This document shows, piece after piece, positions 37,765-46,940 of a stretch of DNA of 64,000 nucleotides. The notes beneath the pieces are model-generated. The model was not told the DNA's origin. It made no database searches and was given only the letters and a program-made list of their open reading frames with translations. Source of the DNA: DASQZK01 sp963771005 (lineage in GTDB: Bacteria; Bacteroidota; Bacteroidia; Bacteroidales; GCA-2748055). The position numbers were made by a program, and so were the translations under genes. The stretch is taken from positions 62,001 through 126,000 of the forward strand of contig CAVYRO010000004.1 of assembly GCA_963771005.1 (NCBI GenBank), written 5' to 3'. Position 1 is the stretch's first letter. Every line of letters starts with the position of its first letter.

Positions 37765-40485
37765 TTACTCGACGAGCAGTTTACCTACCTGGTACTCTTT
37801 ATCATTGTATACCTTATAGATATAGATACCCGGGGCCAGTCCGGAAATATCCAGCCTGTAATCGCCCGTACCTTGTTCAAGCTTCCGCAGAATTTTAACT
37901 TTTCCGCTGAGATCCCGGATCTCCAGGTGCCCCGGATTATTGCCGGTAAGTTCGAATATGACATAGTCACTCGAAGGATTGGGATAAACCCTTCCTACGA
38001 AGTTCCTGCTGATCAGGGGTACTCCCAGCCCGGGCTCAACAGTAATGATCAATTGGAAAATATTGCTGTTGTTCTCACCGTCATTGACCTGCACGCCAAC
38101 GGAGAGGTCACCGAGGAATCCCTGGGCGAAGGTTACCGTGTTGCCATTGACATTGTAATTATTTCCCGGGAGAATGGTAAGGGTCATGTCTGCAGGCACA
38201 TTATCGGGATCCGTAATGGTAAGATCGTCGATCGTGATAACGATATTTCCGTTTTTCGTACCCTTAAGAATTTCCTGGCCGGTTATCACCGGTGAATTCT
38301 CACTACCAACCATAATTGTAAATTCCTGGTATACCGTATCGATACCATCTGAAATCCCCAGCTTCACGTCCGAATTCCCAACATTTTCAATTGTCGGAAC
38401 ACCCACAAGCACATGATTGCCTGAATTGAATTCGAGCCAGGAAGGAAGATTTTCACCCCAGTAAGTAAGATCCTGGTTTTGCTGGGGATCATTGATGTCG
38501 GCATCCGATGCCATGACCAGGTAGGAGTAGGCTTTTCCTTTAAGGGCTACCGTTTCGGGAACTGAGGTGAATTTCGGCGGGAGGTTTACAAAATTGACTG
38601 TAACAGCCAGATTATAATCCACCGTATCCGTATAATCGGTGACTTTCATATTCACGGAGAGATCGCCATAATAATTTTCTTCGGGGATGACTCTAGTCCC
38701 ATCCACCGAATAATGGCTGCCCGGCAGGAGGATAAGCCCGATCTCGGAAAGCAGGTTATCGGGATCCTCAATGGTGAGATCGCCGATCCCCACTTCAAGG
38801 GAGGTGTTCCTGTCTGTCGAAAGATCCTGCTGCGAAACAACCACAGGCGGATCGTTCACGTTGAGGACCTTCACGGAAAACTGCTGGACAACGGTTATCC
38901 CCGAGCCATCTTTGACCTGTAATTTCACAGTGAAGGTGACTTCATCCTCAAATTGTACCTGGTCGTTTGTGGCTGTGCCCTGCAGTGTCGAGGTTACCGG
39001 ATCGAAGGTGATCCATGACGGCAGAATTGGAACGGTTAAAACGGCATTGTCATCCACATCGGGGTCCATGAATTGAACGACGTACGTAAAGGTTTCGCCC
39101 TGGCTGATGATGGTATCGGCAGGAACGGAGGTGATCACCGGTGCATCGTTCACATTGGCTACATGAAGGTTGAAATTCTGGTGGATCTCAACATCACCAT
39201 CGGTGACAAGTATATCGACAATTGTATCACCCACATTCGCGTTTGCCGGTGTTCCTGTAAGCGATGTTCCGTCAAAATGGAGCCAGGAGGGAAGGATATC
39301 TGCGGTTAGGATAAGCGGATCATTCTCAAAATCATTTGCACCAACGGTGTATGAATAGGCTTGATCTTGTGTTGCAACGGTTCCAGGTGTGGATGTGAAG
39401 AGTGGTGCATAGTTTCCCGGACGGCAAATGGGCAGTCCGTTCATGGCAGCATCATGCATATTGGTAATTTCTGTAGCACTCAAAGATTTATCGAAGATCG
39501 CAATTTCATCCAGGACACCGTTGAAAGGATACCTGTTCGCTCCGAAAGCATCCCAGTATCCGATACAAAGATTACGTGCAGTGATAAAACCCGAATTGCC
39601 CGGTTTGACCCTAACCTCGTCTTTGATCCCGTTGAGTGATATTTTCATTTTTGCACTGTCGGGAAAGGTAGCGCCCTCATAACTGGCGACTACATGGTAC
39701 CACTGATTTACCTGGAGATCGACCGAACTTTCAACCGTATTTATTAATGCGCTGGTTGAATCACTATACGTCTCGAGTTCGAAAACCAGCCTGTCTTCAG
39801 GTCCCGTGTTAAGCGTACTCAGCAGGAGAAGGCTGTTTCCTTTACCGATTGCCCCCTTGGCAAGGAGAACCTGGTTGTTGTTCAGGTTGTCGCCCTTGTA
39901 GAGGAACCACATGGAAATTGAAAAACTGTCGGCTCTTGCCCAGGTATGTGAATTCGTGTGCGGCACTCTGAGGAACTGTGTGGTTTTATTTCCATTTACA
40001 AAGATTTGTGCAGAATCCACCACACCGATAGTATCCTGGAGCGGTGTAAGTGGAGTGGCGTCATAGCCGCCTGCAAAATCGGTGAACACAGTGTCACCCG
40101 TCAGGGAATCCAGTTTCCAGTAAGAAATCAGCGAAGGCGGACATTCAATAGCGTTGGAAAGATAGATATTGAATGACCGGACGGCTTCACCTGCCGTATT
40201 GTATGCCCTGACAGTCACCATGCCGCCGTCGGCGATGTCTGCGGGTGTCCAGGAAATAAGGCCTGTGACCGGATTGATGGTCATACCCGGACGGCTGACC
40301 GTCAGCTCATAGGTTTCCGCAGGATCCGCATTCAATGCGTTAACATCGAAGGTGAATGGATGGTTCGTCACGGCGGTCTGATCATCGATGGGAGCCAGAT
40401 ATGGGGCTTCCTGGGCATATCCTGTCATGCTTGCAAATCCAAGCAGCAGGATGAATATTACTTGCAAAGCGTAAATTTTTTTCAT
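37765..40485 (-). CDS. T9SS-secreted LamG and Ig/cadherin-like repeat protein
   Basis: 906 residues with no recognisable catalytic domain. In order: signal peptide (~1-24, ...MTGYAQE), a putative-Ig domain (~25-112, ending in ISWTPADIADGG...RAYNTAGE), a LamG/concanavalin-like domain (~115-355, ISYWKLDSLTGDTVFTDFAG, FSISMWFLYKG, NGVLDEIAIFDKSLS), then about five Ig/cadherin-like repeats with NVNDAP / NVNDPP junctions. A T9SS sorting domain ends it (~830-906, RVYPNPSSDYVIFEL...GIYIYKVYNDKEY). Probably a surface-displayed carbohydrate-binding or adhesion protein. Its sorting domain is close to that of the 35130 gene, and both lie in the same orientation. Confidence 0.85.
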   Translation of the reverse strand: MKKIYALQVIFILLLGFASMTGYAQEAPYLAPIDDQTAVTNHPFTFDVNALNADPAETYELTVSRPGMTINPVTGLISWTPADIADGGMVTVRAYNTAGEAVRSFNIYLSNAIECPPSLISYWKLDSLTGDTVFTDFAGGYDATPLTPLQDTIGVVDSAQIFVNGNKTTQFLRVPHTNSHTWARADSFSISMWFLYKGDNLNNNQVLLAKGAIGKGNSLLLLSTLNTGPEDRLVFELETYSDSTSALINTVESSVDLQVNQWYHVVASYEGATFPDSAKMKISLNGIKDEVRVKPGNSGFITARNLCIGYWDAFGANRYPFNGVLDEIAIFDKSLSATEITNMHDAAMNGLPICRPGNYAPLFTSTPGTVATQDQAYSYTVGANDFENDPLILTADILPSWLHFDGTSLTGTPANANVGDTIVDILVTDGDVEIHQNFNLHVANVNDAPVITSVPADTIISQGETFTYVVQFMDPDVDDNAVLTVPILPSWITFDPVTSTLQGTATNDQVQFEDEVTFTVKLQVKDGSGITVVQQFSVKVLNVNDPPVVVSQQDLSTDRNTSLEVGIGDLTIEDPDNLLSEIGLILLPGSHYSVDGTRVIPEENYYGDLSVNMKVTDYTDTVDYNLAVTVNFVNLPPKFTSVPETVALKGKAYSYLVMASDADINDPQQNQDLTYWGENLPSWLEFNSGNHVLVGVPTIENVGNSDVKLGISDGIDTVYQEFTIMVGSENSPVITGQEILKGTKNGNIVITIDDLTITDPDNVPADMTLTILPGNNYNVNGNTVTFAQGFLGDLSVGVQVNDGENNSNIFQLIITVEPGLGVPLISRNFVGRVYPNPSSDYVIFELTGNNPGHLEIRDLSGKVKILRKLEQGTGDYRLDISGLAPGIYIYKVYNDKEYQVGKLLVE

Positions 40486-41274
40486 ATATGCAAATTTTAT
40501 CGGTTGATTTTTGGAACATTAAAAATATCAATATCTACGTTTTATATTTCATTTTAGAGGTGAATTCTGTTTTAATTTACATGAAGCTGCAATTATCGGT
40601 TTCCAACGAAATATTTCACTGTACGAAACAATACCCCTTTTGACAAAGATGCATTTACCGTGGATTATAGGATGCTCTTATGCAAGCTTCAGGATAATAA
40701 ATTTAACGATGAAAGGATCTTTATGTTTCGATTCTTCAAACATTTTATACCCTGCAAATCCTGGAAAATTGACATGACAAAGGTATCATTCAAATTGTAG
40801 ATTTGAACGCAATCCTCACGTTTTTAAATAAAAACAAGCGAAAGTTGTTTCTCGCCGGTTTTGGGTTAATAAGGTTCTGTTCTATTGAAACAATGCTTTG
40901 ACGATTTCGGTTCAATGGGGGGATAAAAATAAGAAAAATGTAGAATGGACGCGGAAAACGGGCGGACACGGATTCCTAAGTTGCCGATATCGATTGAATT
41001 ATATATTGCATACCTGGTAATACGGATGGATTCGTATTTTTGACCGGTGATTGCGGGTTTTGGTTGCGATGGTCCCCGAAAATTTTTCTTCTAATACAAT
41101 GAAACCCATCCGGGGTAACGTGCCTTCCCATTTTTCTATCGATATTGGCCACCTGCGGAGGCCTTCCCGGAAGATAGATGGTCTCAGGTTGAAATCCTTA
41201 ATCAAGCTAATCAAGTAAATCATGAGAATCAAGGTTCAGACATTTCCGGTCACCCCGCCACCCTCTCCCGAACT
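40486..41274. other. Intergenic gap with decayed repeat strings
   Basis: A 789-base gap. At 40944-40977 is a ggacgcggaaaacgggcgg-like string related to the cgcggatt repeats of the right-hand region. At 41196-41236 is a short-period aatcaag series (ttaatcaagctaatcaagtaaatcat). A 77-codon minus-strand frame at 40999-41232 runs through these and is not considered a gene. The promoter of the 37765-40485 gene should be near its left end but is not recognisable. Confidence 0.55.
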
Positions 41275-42294
41275 TCACGAATAAATAAAATCGGCAAGCC
41301 TGTTACCAAAGTTCGTCCAGGAATTTTCCGTGACGAATTCTTCCAGTTTCCGCCTGTCAACCTTCAGTTCACCTGTCAGAATCAGGTCCGCCTTTTCAAG
41401 CAGGTCCTCGTATCCCGAATAGGTGATCACGATATCTTCATTCTCCAGATCCCTGAAAGCGCCGGTATCGGGACCCATGACAGTGGCACCGGCGGAAAGG
41501 GAATCCATCAGCGCCCCCGAGCTCAGCACGCTTTCCTGTTTATAGGTGAAAAGAACGATGGATGATGCTCCGATGAGACCGAACAATTCCTCATCCCCCA
41601 CAAAACGGTTCTCAATCCGGATGCTCCCGCCGGAAAGCCTGAATAGTTTTTTCCCGTATTCTTCGTCCGTGACACGACCTGCGATAAGTATCCTGTATTT
41701 CGTGGCCAGCCTGTTCTGATGGATATATTCAAGAAACTTATCCACCCCTTTGTACTCGATCAGTGTCCCCCAGATCAGGATATCGTACTGCTTTTCCGTC
41801 TTGCTTGCCACGGTACGCGGCATCACGGGATGATGCAGGAAGATCATGTTATGGTCATGACTGGTGTCGTAATTGCGGATATAGGTAAGGCCCTCCGAGG
41901 CGTGGGTAATGATGTGCGTACTCCGCGATGCCAGCAGGCGGAAAAGGGACGATTTCAGTTTCCGGTTCTTCCTGTAATGGGAGAATTTATTATGAAGGAT
42001 CCAGCATACCTGGACGTTTCGTCGCCGGAGATATTTGAACATCCGGATAAAAAGGAGGGTCTGGACATAACCGTATTTCTTGTCGGGCAGATCCTCGATC
42101 CAATTCAGGAAGAGGATATCGATCCCGTTGAGGTATTTTACCAGGTTGATAATGCCCGAACCCGAGGGATCTTTCCGGTTGACGATCGTGAAGTGTTCAC
42201 TTAGCGCCCCGATAAGATTTTTCGTATAGGGATTGCCTTCGCCGGGCTTGTTCCGGGAACTCATGGGATAGAAGTAGACTCTCTTTCCGGGCAT
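41275..42294 (-). CDS. Glycosyltransferase family 4-like (GT-B)
   Basis: A 339-residue GT-B enzyme. The C-terminal half has YDILIWGTLIEYKGVDKFLEY, RILIAGRVTDEEYG, VLFTYKQESVLSSGALMDS and GAFRDLENED, the donor-site pattern of GT4 proteins. The N-terminal half (RVYFYPMSSRNKPGEGNPYT) is the acceptor side. Last gene of the minus-strand export and assembly block, 40 bases after the GT2 gene. Sugar unknown. Confidence 0.83.
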   Translation of the reverse strand: MPGKRVYFYPMSSRNKPGEGNPYTKNLIGALSEHFTIVNRKDPSGSGIINLVKYLNGIDILFLNWIEDLPDKKYGYVQTLLFIRMFKYLRRRNVQVCWILHNKFSHYRKNRKLKSSLFRLLASRSTHIITHASEGLTYIRNYDTSHDHNMIFLHHPVMPRTVASKTEKQYDILIWGTLIEYKGVDKFLEYIHQNRLATKYRILIAGRVTDEEYGKKLFRLSGGSIRIENRFVGDEELFGLIGASSIVLFTYKQESVLSSGALMDSLSAGATVMGPDTGAFRDLENEDIVITYSGYEDLLEKADLILTGELKVDRRKLEEFVTENSWTNFGNRLADFIYS

Positions 42295-42334
42295 GATCTT
42301 TATATTAGCAATGGATGTTCTTCATGAATTTCTC

Positions 42335-43228
42335 TCACTTTGTCCTTCGGATCCCGATAAGGGAAAGCAGCTTCCATTTAAAAAATCCGCCGAATAGCCT
42401 GAAGTATGACTTAATGAGCGCCTTATAGGCAAGCGGGCTGGTTGAATATTTCCGGTAGAAGTTAATATTTTTCCCGAGGTTGAAATTGGATTTAATATCC
42501 GATAGCAGTCTCATCAATGTCTTAATGCTGCCTTCGTGTCTCAGGCCGGTGTTGACGGTGTCGTTCAATATTTTAAGCTGCGGATATACCCGGACAGAGA
42601 AGCCGGCCAGTTTTGCGCGATAGGTAAAATCACTATCGCCGTGGTATTGGGGAAATTCCTTTTCGTTCCAGTAACCTATGGTTGAAATGGCCGATACCGG
42701 CACAAGCGTACCCATACCGGTAAGCCAGTCGACCTCCCGTGGAACTTCAAACTCGGGACTGTCGGGCCTGTTCATCCCGAGCATATACTTACTGCCGGTT
42801 TTCGGGTTGAAGATCCCGCCGTACGACCAGATCACATTGTCCTCTTCCTTCCTGTAGATCTTGGATCCTGCGATAACATTGCCGGGAAGGGATTGTACCA
42901 GCCGGTCGAGTTCGGTGAAATAGGAATCCTCTGTATGGATGTCGTTATTCCAGAGAAGCAGGTAATCGGAATGCATGGTTTCGACGGCATGCCGGGCGCC
43001 TGCGTTGATACCCCCGCTCCACCAAAGATTTCCGTCGCCCCGTATGACGGGGATTTCCGGATAATTTGCAGCGAGCCATTCCCCGGTGCCGTCGGTGGAG
43101 CCATCATCGATGACCACGACGGAGAGCTCAACGGAAGAAAGCTTCGGGATTTTCGCCAGCGACCGGACACAGTTCCGGGTATAATCCAGGTGATTATGTA
43201 CAGGGAGTAAAACTGCGATGTTCTTCAT
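42335..43228 (-). CDS. Glycosyltransferase family 2, rhamnosyltransferase-like
   Basis: About 297 residues. ATG at 43228 is preferred over the TTG at 43234. Signatures are IAVLLPVHNHLDYTRNCVRS, VVIDDGSTDGTGEW, GDGNLWWSGGINAGAR, YLLLWNNDIHTEDSY (metal-binding NDD-type motif) and QYHGDSDFTYRAKLAGF. The NLWWSGG...NNDI pattern is typical of rhamnosyltransferase-like GT2 enzymes in surface glycan clusters. It is 40 bases after the Wzc-like gene and probably in its operon. Confidence 0.87.
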   Translation of the reverse strand: MKNIAVLLPVHNHLDYTRNCVRSLAKIPKLSSVELSVVVIDDGSTDGTGEWLAANYPEIPVIRGDGNLWWSGGINAGARHAVETMHSDYLLLWNNDIHTEDSYFTELDRLVQSLPGNVIAGSKIYRKEEDNVIWSYGGIFNPKTGSKYMLGMNRPDSPEFEVPREVDWLTGMGTLVPVSAISTIGYWNEKEFPQYHGDSDFTYRAKLAGFSVRVYPQLKILNDTVNTGLRHEGSIKTLMRLLSDIKSNFNLGKNINFYRKYSTSPLAYKALIKSYFRLFGGFFKWKLLSLIGIRRTK

Positions 43229-43268
43229 CAGCAAAAAATATCTAAAGATGAAGAAGTTTCCTTCTTTT

Positions 43269-45692
43269 TTAACTGTAACTTTTACTGAAAATATTCAATA
43301 TGCCTTTTTTCTGCGTTTTTTCAGCATAGGCATACGTGGAATAAGACCCGTTTTTCTGGGATGGATCCTCATTGGCAAGGATATATAAGTTATGAATTTC
43401 TTTTGAGGCAATATCATCCAGGTTCGTCAGAAGGGTTTTTTTCTTGATCTTCCCGAGCCTTGTCACGTAAAGCTTAATGTCGACATACTTCATCAGGATG
43501 AGTGAATCGGATACCAGCCCGTAGGGCGGTGTATCAACGATGATGTATTCGTATCTATCCTTCAGTTCGGCGAAGAGATCCTGGTTTTTCTTGCTTGAAA
43601 GCAGTTCCACCGGGTTCGGGGGGATCTGCCCGGCCTGGATAATGTCCAGGTTGGGGATTTCCGTCTTTATGATGATCTCATCGAGGCTGGCACGGTTGAT
43701 CAGGTAAGAGCTTATCCCGACCAGGGCTCTTGTCCCGAGCTCGTTATATACCTTGCTGGGTTTCCGGAGGTCGAACTCAAGCAAAACGGTCTTATTGTTG
43801 GTTGTGGCAAAGCTCGTGGCCAGGTTCATGGCGGTAAATGATTTCCCTTCTTCAGGTGTCGATGAGGTTACCAGGATGATGCCATTTTCCTTCCCGAGAA
43901 GATAGTAGATCAGGTTGCTCCGTAACGTATGAAAAGATTCGGCGATAGCCGTTTTGGGATAACTGAGCACAACGTTGTTCAGTGACATCGTTGAATTCTT
44001 GTGAGGAATACCACCGATGAAGGGCACACTGATCAGAGTTTTCAGTTCATCGGTATCGTTGAACTTATCGCCCAGGAGCCGTTTTCCAAGAATAAAGCCG
44101 ATCGGGAAGGCAAGTCCGAGGAATCCCATGCCGAGGAGAACGATGATCTTTTTCGGCGATGCCACCGACATATAGCGCGGGGGTTCAATGATCTCACAAT
44201 CGGACAGGTTGGATGTCCTGACGATCTGTGCCTGGATCCGTTTTTCGAGGAGGGAATTATACACCGATTCGTTCAGGTTGAATTTTCGTTCCACCCCCAG
44301 CAACCGCTGCTGCGTATAGGGCAGGGAAGAAAATTCGCTTCTAAGGCGGCCGATCTTCTGGTTGAGATTACTCAGTTCATTGCTGGTAGTGGATATATTG
44401 AACCGGATATTTTCGGCAATACTTTCCTTATAATTCGCGATGCTCGAATTAAGTGTCTTCAGTCTCGGATTCCTTAGCTGGTTGTTGTTTATGATATTTT
44501 GCTTTTCTGTATAAAGGGAGGTGAGCTTTTGTATCATATCGTTGAGGACGGGATCGCTCAGCCCCATGGAAGAAGGGGCTATGAAAGCAGTTGAATCCTT
44601 GCTCGATTTGAAATAATCGTTCATCTGGCGCAGGTAATTCAGCGTACGTTCCGTTTCGTCGCGCGTATTTTCCAGCCCCTGGAGTTGCTGATAGATATTG
44701 CCCGCTTTCTCATCGATATTCATAACGCTGGCGTTGCTGCGCATCGTCTGCAGCTGCCTTTCCGTGGCGCCGAGTGAATCGGAAACGCTGGAGAGCTGGT
44801 CGTCGATATACCCGATGGTCTGGTTTGCGAGAAAGTTCTTTTCCTGCAGGTTTTTGCTAATGTATTTATTGATCAGATTATTCAGGAATTCGGTACCTTT
44901 CTCAACACTGGAATTTTTAAAATTCAGTTCGAGCATGGTCGATTCGAGGGAAGAAGGTTCAGCGCTGAGGTTGCCTTTAAATTGGGCTGTCAGCAAATTA
45001 TAGTCATTGAACTCAAAGAAGAGATCCTTTCCCTCGTATAATTCAGATACAAAATTGGCATTCAGCAGCACTTTGAATGAGCAGTACTCGTTTTCGATCT
45101 TCTCCCCGAACCGGTAAGTGCCCCCGAGCCGGAAAGGACTGGAATAGCTCACTACTTCGTTGTTCAGAAAATTGGTCAGAATGGCTTCCTTGTAATCGGC
45201 GGAAATGCTGAAGTGTTCCGAGTCCAATATTTTAATGTATATCAATACATTGACGGGCTGAATGTGTTCTTCGCTGGGAATGACCTGGAAGGGAGAGCTT
45301 TTGTAGATATCTTTCAGGCTGAAAGTAAGTTCCTTTGGGATCTTGTCTTCCTGGAGGTAATAATTGGTTCGAAGGTTCATTTCCTGCAGAACTTCCCGGA
45401 TGAGCGGGGTGGAAGTGAAAATGAACATCTCGTTCTGAATGTTCTTTTCCCTTTCAACGATGTTGTATCCCGTCAAAACATCGTTCTGGCTTGTGGAACC
45501 ACCTGGTTTAGCATCGAGGTTGAGAAGCACGGAGGCCCCCACCTTGTATGTTTTTGCCGATAATTTAAGATAGACGAATGAAACGCCGAGAAAGCCTACC
45601 AGGCAAATTACGATAATATACCAGTATTTGAGCAGGTCCCTGAAAAATGCCGATATGACATTTCCCGCCAGATTATCATATTCTTTCATCAT
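43269..45692 (-). CDS. wzc: Wzz/Wzc polysaccharide co-polymerase with BY-kinase domain
   Basis: 807 residues. Membrane segment ~23-43 (YWYIIVICLVGFLGVSFV), a Wzz-type periplasmic region with coiled-coil segments (~280-480), and a second membrane segment ~505-530 (IIVLLGMGFLGLAFPIGF). A cytoplasmic bacterial tyrosine kinase domain follows with Walker A SSTPEEGKSFTAMNLA, Walker A' LLEFDLRKPS and Walker B YIIVDTPPYG. The C-terminal tail holds a short tyrosine cluster (YSTYAYAEK). It controls chain length and links polymerisation to export through the Wza-like protein encoded 91 bases upstream. Confidence 0.95.
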   Translation of the reverse strand: MMKEYDNLAGNVISAFFRDLLKYWYIIVICLVGFLGVSFVYLKLSAKTYKVGASVLLNLDAKPGGSTSQNDVLTGYNIVEREKNIQNEMFIFTSTPLIREVLQEMNLRTNYYLQEDKIPKELTFSLKDIYKSSPFQVIPSEEHIQPVNVLIYIKILDSEHFSISADYKEAILTNFLNNEVVSYSSPFRLGGTYRFGEKIENEYCSFKVLLNANFVSELYEGKDLFFEFNDYNLLTAQFKGNLSAEPSSLESTMLELNFKNSSVEKGTEFLNNLINKYISKNLQEKNFLANQTIGYIDDQLSSVSDSLGATERQLQTMRSNASVMNIDEKAGNIYQQLQGLENTRDETERTLNYLRQMNDYFKSSKDSTAFIAPSSMGLSDPVLNDMIQKLTSLYTEKQNIINNNQLRNPRLKTLNSSIANYKESIAENIRFNISTTSNELSNLNQKIGRLRSEFSSLPYTQQRLLGVERKFNLNESVYNSLLEKRIQAQIVRTSNLSDCEIIEPPRYMSVASPKKIIVLLGMGFLGLAFPIGFILGKRLLGDKFNDTDELKTLISVPFIGGIPHKNSTMSLNNVVLSYPKTAIAESFHTLRSNLIYYLLGKENGIILVTSSTPEEGKSFTAMNLATSFATTNNKTVLLEFDLRKPSKVYNELGTRALVGISSYLINRASLDEIIIKTEIPNLDIIQAGQIPPNPVELLSSKKNQDLFAELKDRYEYIIVDTPPYGLVSDSLILMKYVDIKLYVTRLGKIKKKTLLTNLDDIASKEIHNLYILANEDPSQKNGSYSTYAYAEKTQKKGILNIFSKSYS

Positions 45693-45783
45693 ATAATAAT
45701 TTTGATTTTAATGGGATAATGGAACCCACATGATCGATTATTATAAAGTTACCTTTGTGTTGTCAGCAATCATGTGGGTTTCA

Positions 45784-46560
45784 TTAAGGCCTAGTATTAA
45801 TAAACGTAAGGATCACGATACCCGTTGAAATAACGGATAAAATCAGCGAGTAGGGAACAGTGTTCATGTCCCATTTCTTTCTTCGCAAAGGCTCGACATA
45901 CACGATATCGTTGGATTTCAACAGATACCAGGGCGACTCAAAAAGGTTGTCCCTGGTCAGATCAAGGTAATGTTTTGTTTTCACGATCCCCTCCTCCCTG
46001 ATGAGAAGCACCCTTTTTCTGTTCCCGTATGTTGAGACATCGTTTGCATAACCGACAGCCTGGAGTATGTTCACATTTTTATAGTTAAACAAATAAACGC
46101 CCGGCTGGTTAACTTCACCCAGCACAGTTATTTTATTATTTACGAATTTTATGAATACGGAAGGGTAGTTGAGATACTGGGCCAGGGCATCTTCAATGCT
46201 GTCGGAGGCCTGTGCGAGTGAGAGATCGGTCACCTGTACCTTACCGATGTAAGGAAGTTTGATCCATCCTTCCGGATTTACGATATAACTCATCAGGGTG
46301 GGGTCCGAGATGTATCTTTCCGCCGTGAGGCCGGTAAGGCTCGTCTGGGTTTCATCGGCGCTTGTAATCCGGATATACAGCTCATCACCGGGCCTGACGA
46401 GATTATCCTGGGGGGTTCCGACAAAATAAAGTTTTTCAACTTCACTGTCAGTCAGGTTGTCTTTGGATTGAACATAGGAAATTTGTTTTACCGGGACGCA
46501 GGAAGCTGACAGGATCATGGCCAGGATGAACAAAGGCCATTTGTTAAATAGGGTCCTCAT
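45784..46560 (-). CDS. wza: Wza-like outer-membrane polysaccharide export lipoprotein
   Basis: A 258-residue lipoprotein with lipobox LSASC (Cys21). The poly-export domain (~45-150; VRPGDELYIRITSADETQ, INPEGWIKLPYIGKV-like NPEGWIKLPYIGKV) is followed by an SLBB domain (~155-215; ITVLGEVNQPGVYLF) and a C-terminal hydrophobic helix (~233-255). It is shorter than E. coli Wza (~380), as is common in Bacteroidota. It should form the outer-membrane channel for the polysaccharide and work with the Wzc-like kinase downstream. Confidence 0.93.
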   Translation of the reverse strand: MRTLFNKWPLFILAMILSASCVPVKQISYVQSKDNLTDSEVEKLYFVGTPQDNLVRPGDELYIRITSADETQTSLTGLTAERYISDPTLMSYIVNPEGWIKLPYIGKVQVTDLSLAQASDSIEDALAQYLNYPSVFIKFVNNKITVLGEVNQPGVYLFNYKNVNILQAVGYANDVSTYGNRKRVLLIREEGIVKTKHYLDLTRDNLFESPWYLLKSNDIVYVEPLRRKKWDMNTVPYSLILSVISTGIVILTFINTRP

Positions 46561-46588
46561 AATTAGTGTAATAAGTGGATGTCTGTTA

Positions 46589-46615
46589 CAAATTTAGTAA
46601 TTTAATGATTGCAAA
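46589..46615 (-). promoter_or_regulatory. Possible promoter of the wza-wzc operon
   Basis: On the minus strand TAAATTTG (46596-46589) is a perfect TAnnTTTG element and TTTG lies at 46615-46612. The 15-base spacing is shorter than the usual ~19-20. The leader to the ATG at 46560 would be only about 20 bases. Confidence 0.35.
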
Positions 46616-46940
46616 ACCAGCCGGAGCAATTTTATGCACCGGTTGATCAGTGGTGTTTTTCAGTAAGCTTCCGATCCCGGAAAAGCACGACTGCTGTATT
46701 ACCTGTTTTCCTGATAGCAATAAACACCACTTTGCCCTCTGAGGTTTATTTTTTCGGAATAAACACTATAAAGTAAGGTATATTGTTTTCATTTTAACAG
46801 GGTGATACAAAAAATCTGCATATGATTTGATCAAAGCCGTAATTCGGACTTTTAATGAAGCGAAAAATATGACATAAACATATTCTTCTGAATGTCAGGC
46901 GGTAATAAGATCAGTTATGAAAGGTTCTGTGTGGAAAATT
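46616..46940. other. Intergenic gap between the initiating transferase and wza
   Basis: The full gap is 46561-46940; this part is AT-rich and holds no gene. GTGGTGTTTTT at ~46648 and AATAAACACCAC at ~46720 are an inverted pair about 70 bases apart, of uncertain meaning. Confidence 0.4.

Noticed and set aside
40999..41232. 77-codon minus-strand frame before the glycosyltransferase
   Set aside because: It covers decayed aatcaag-type repeat strings, with no homology or start context.
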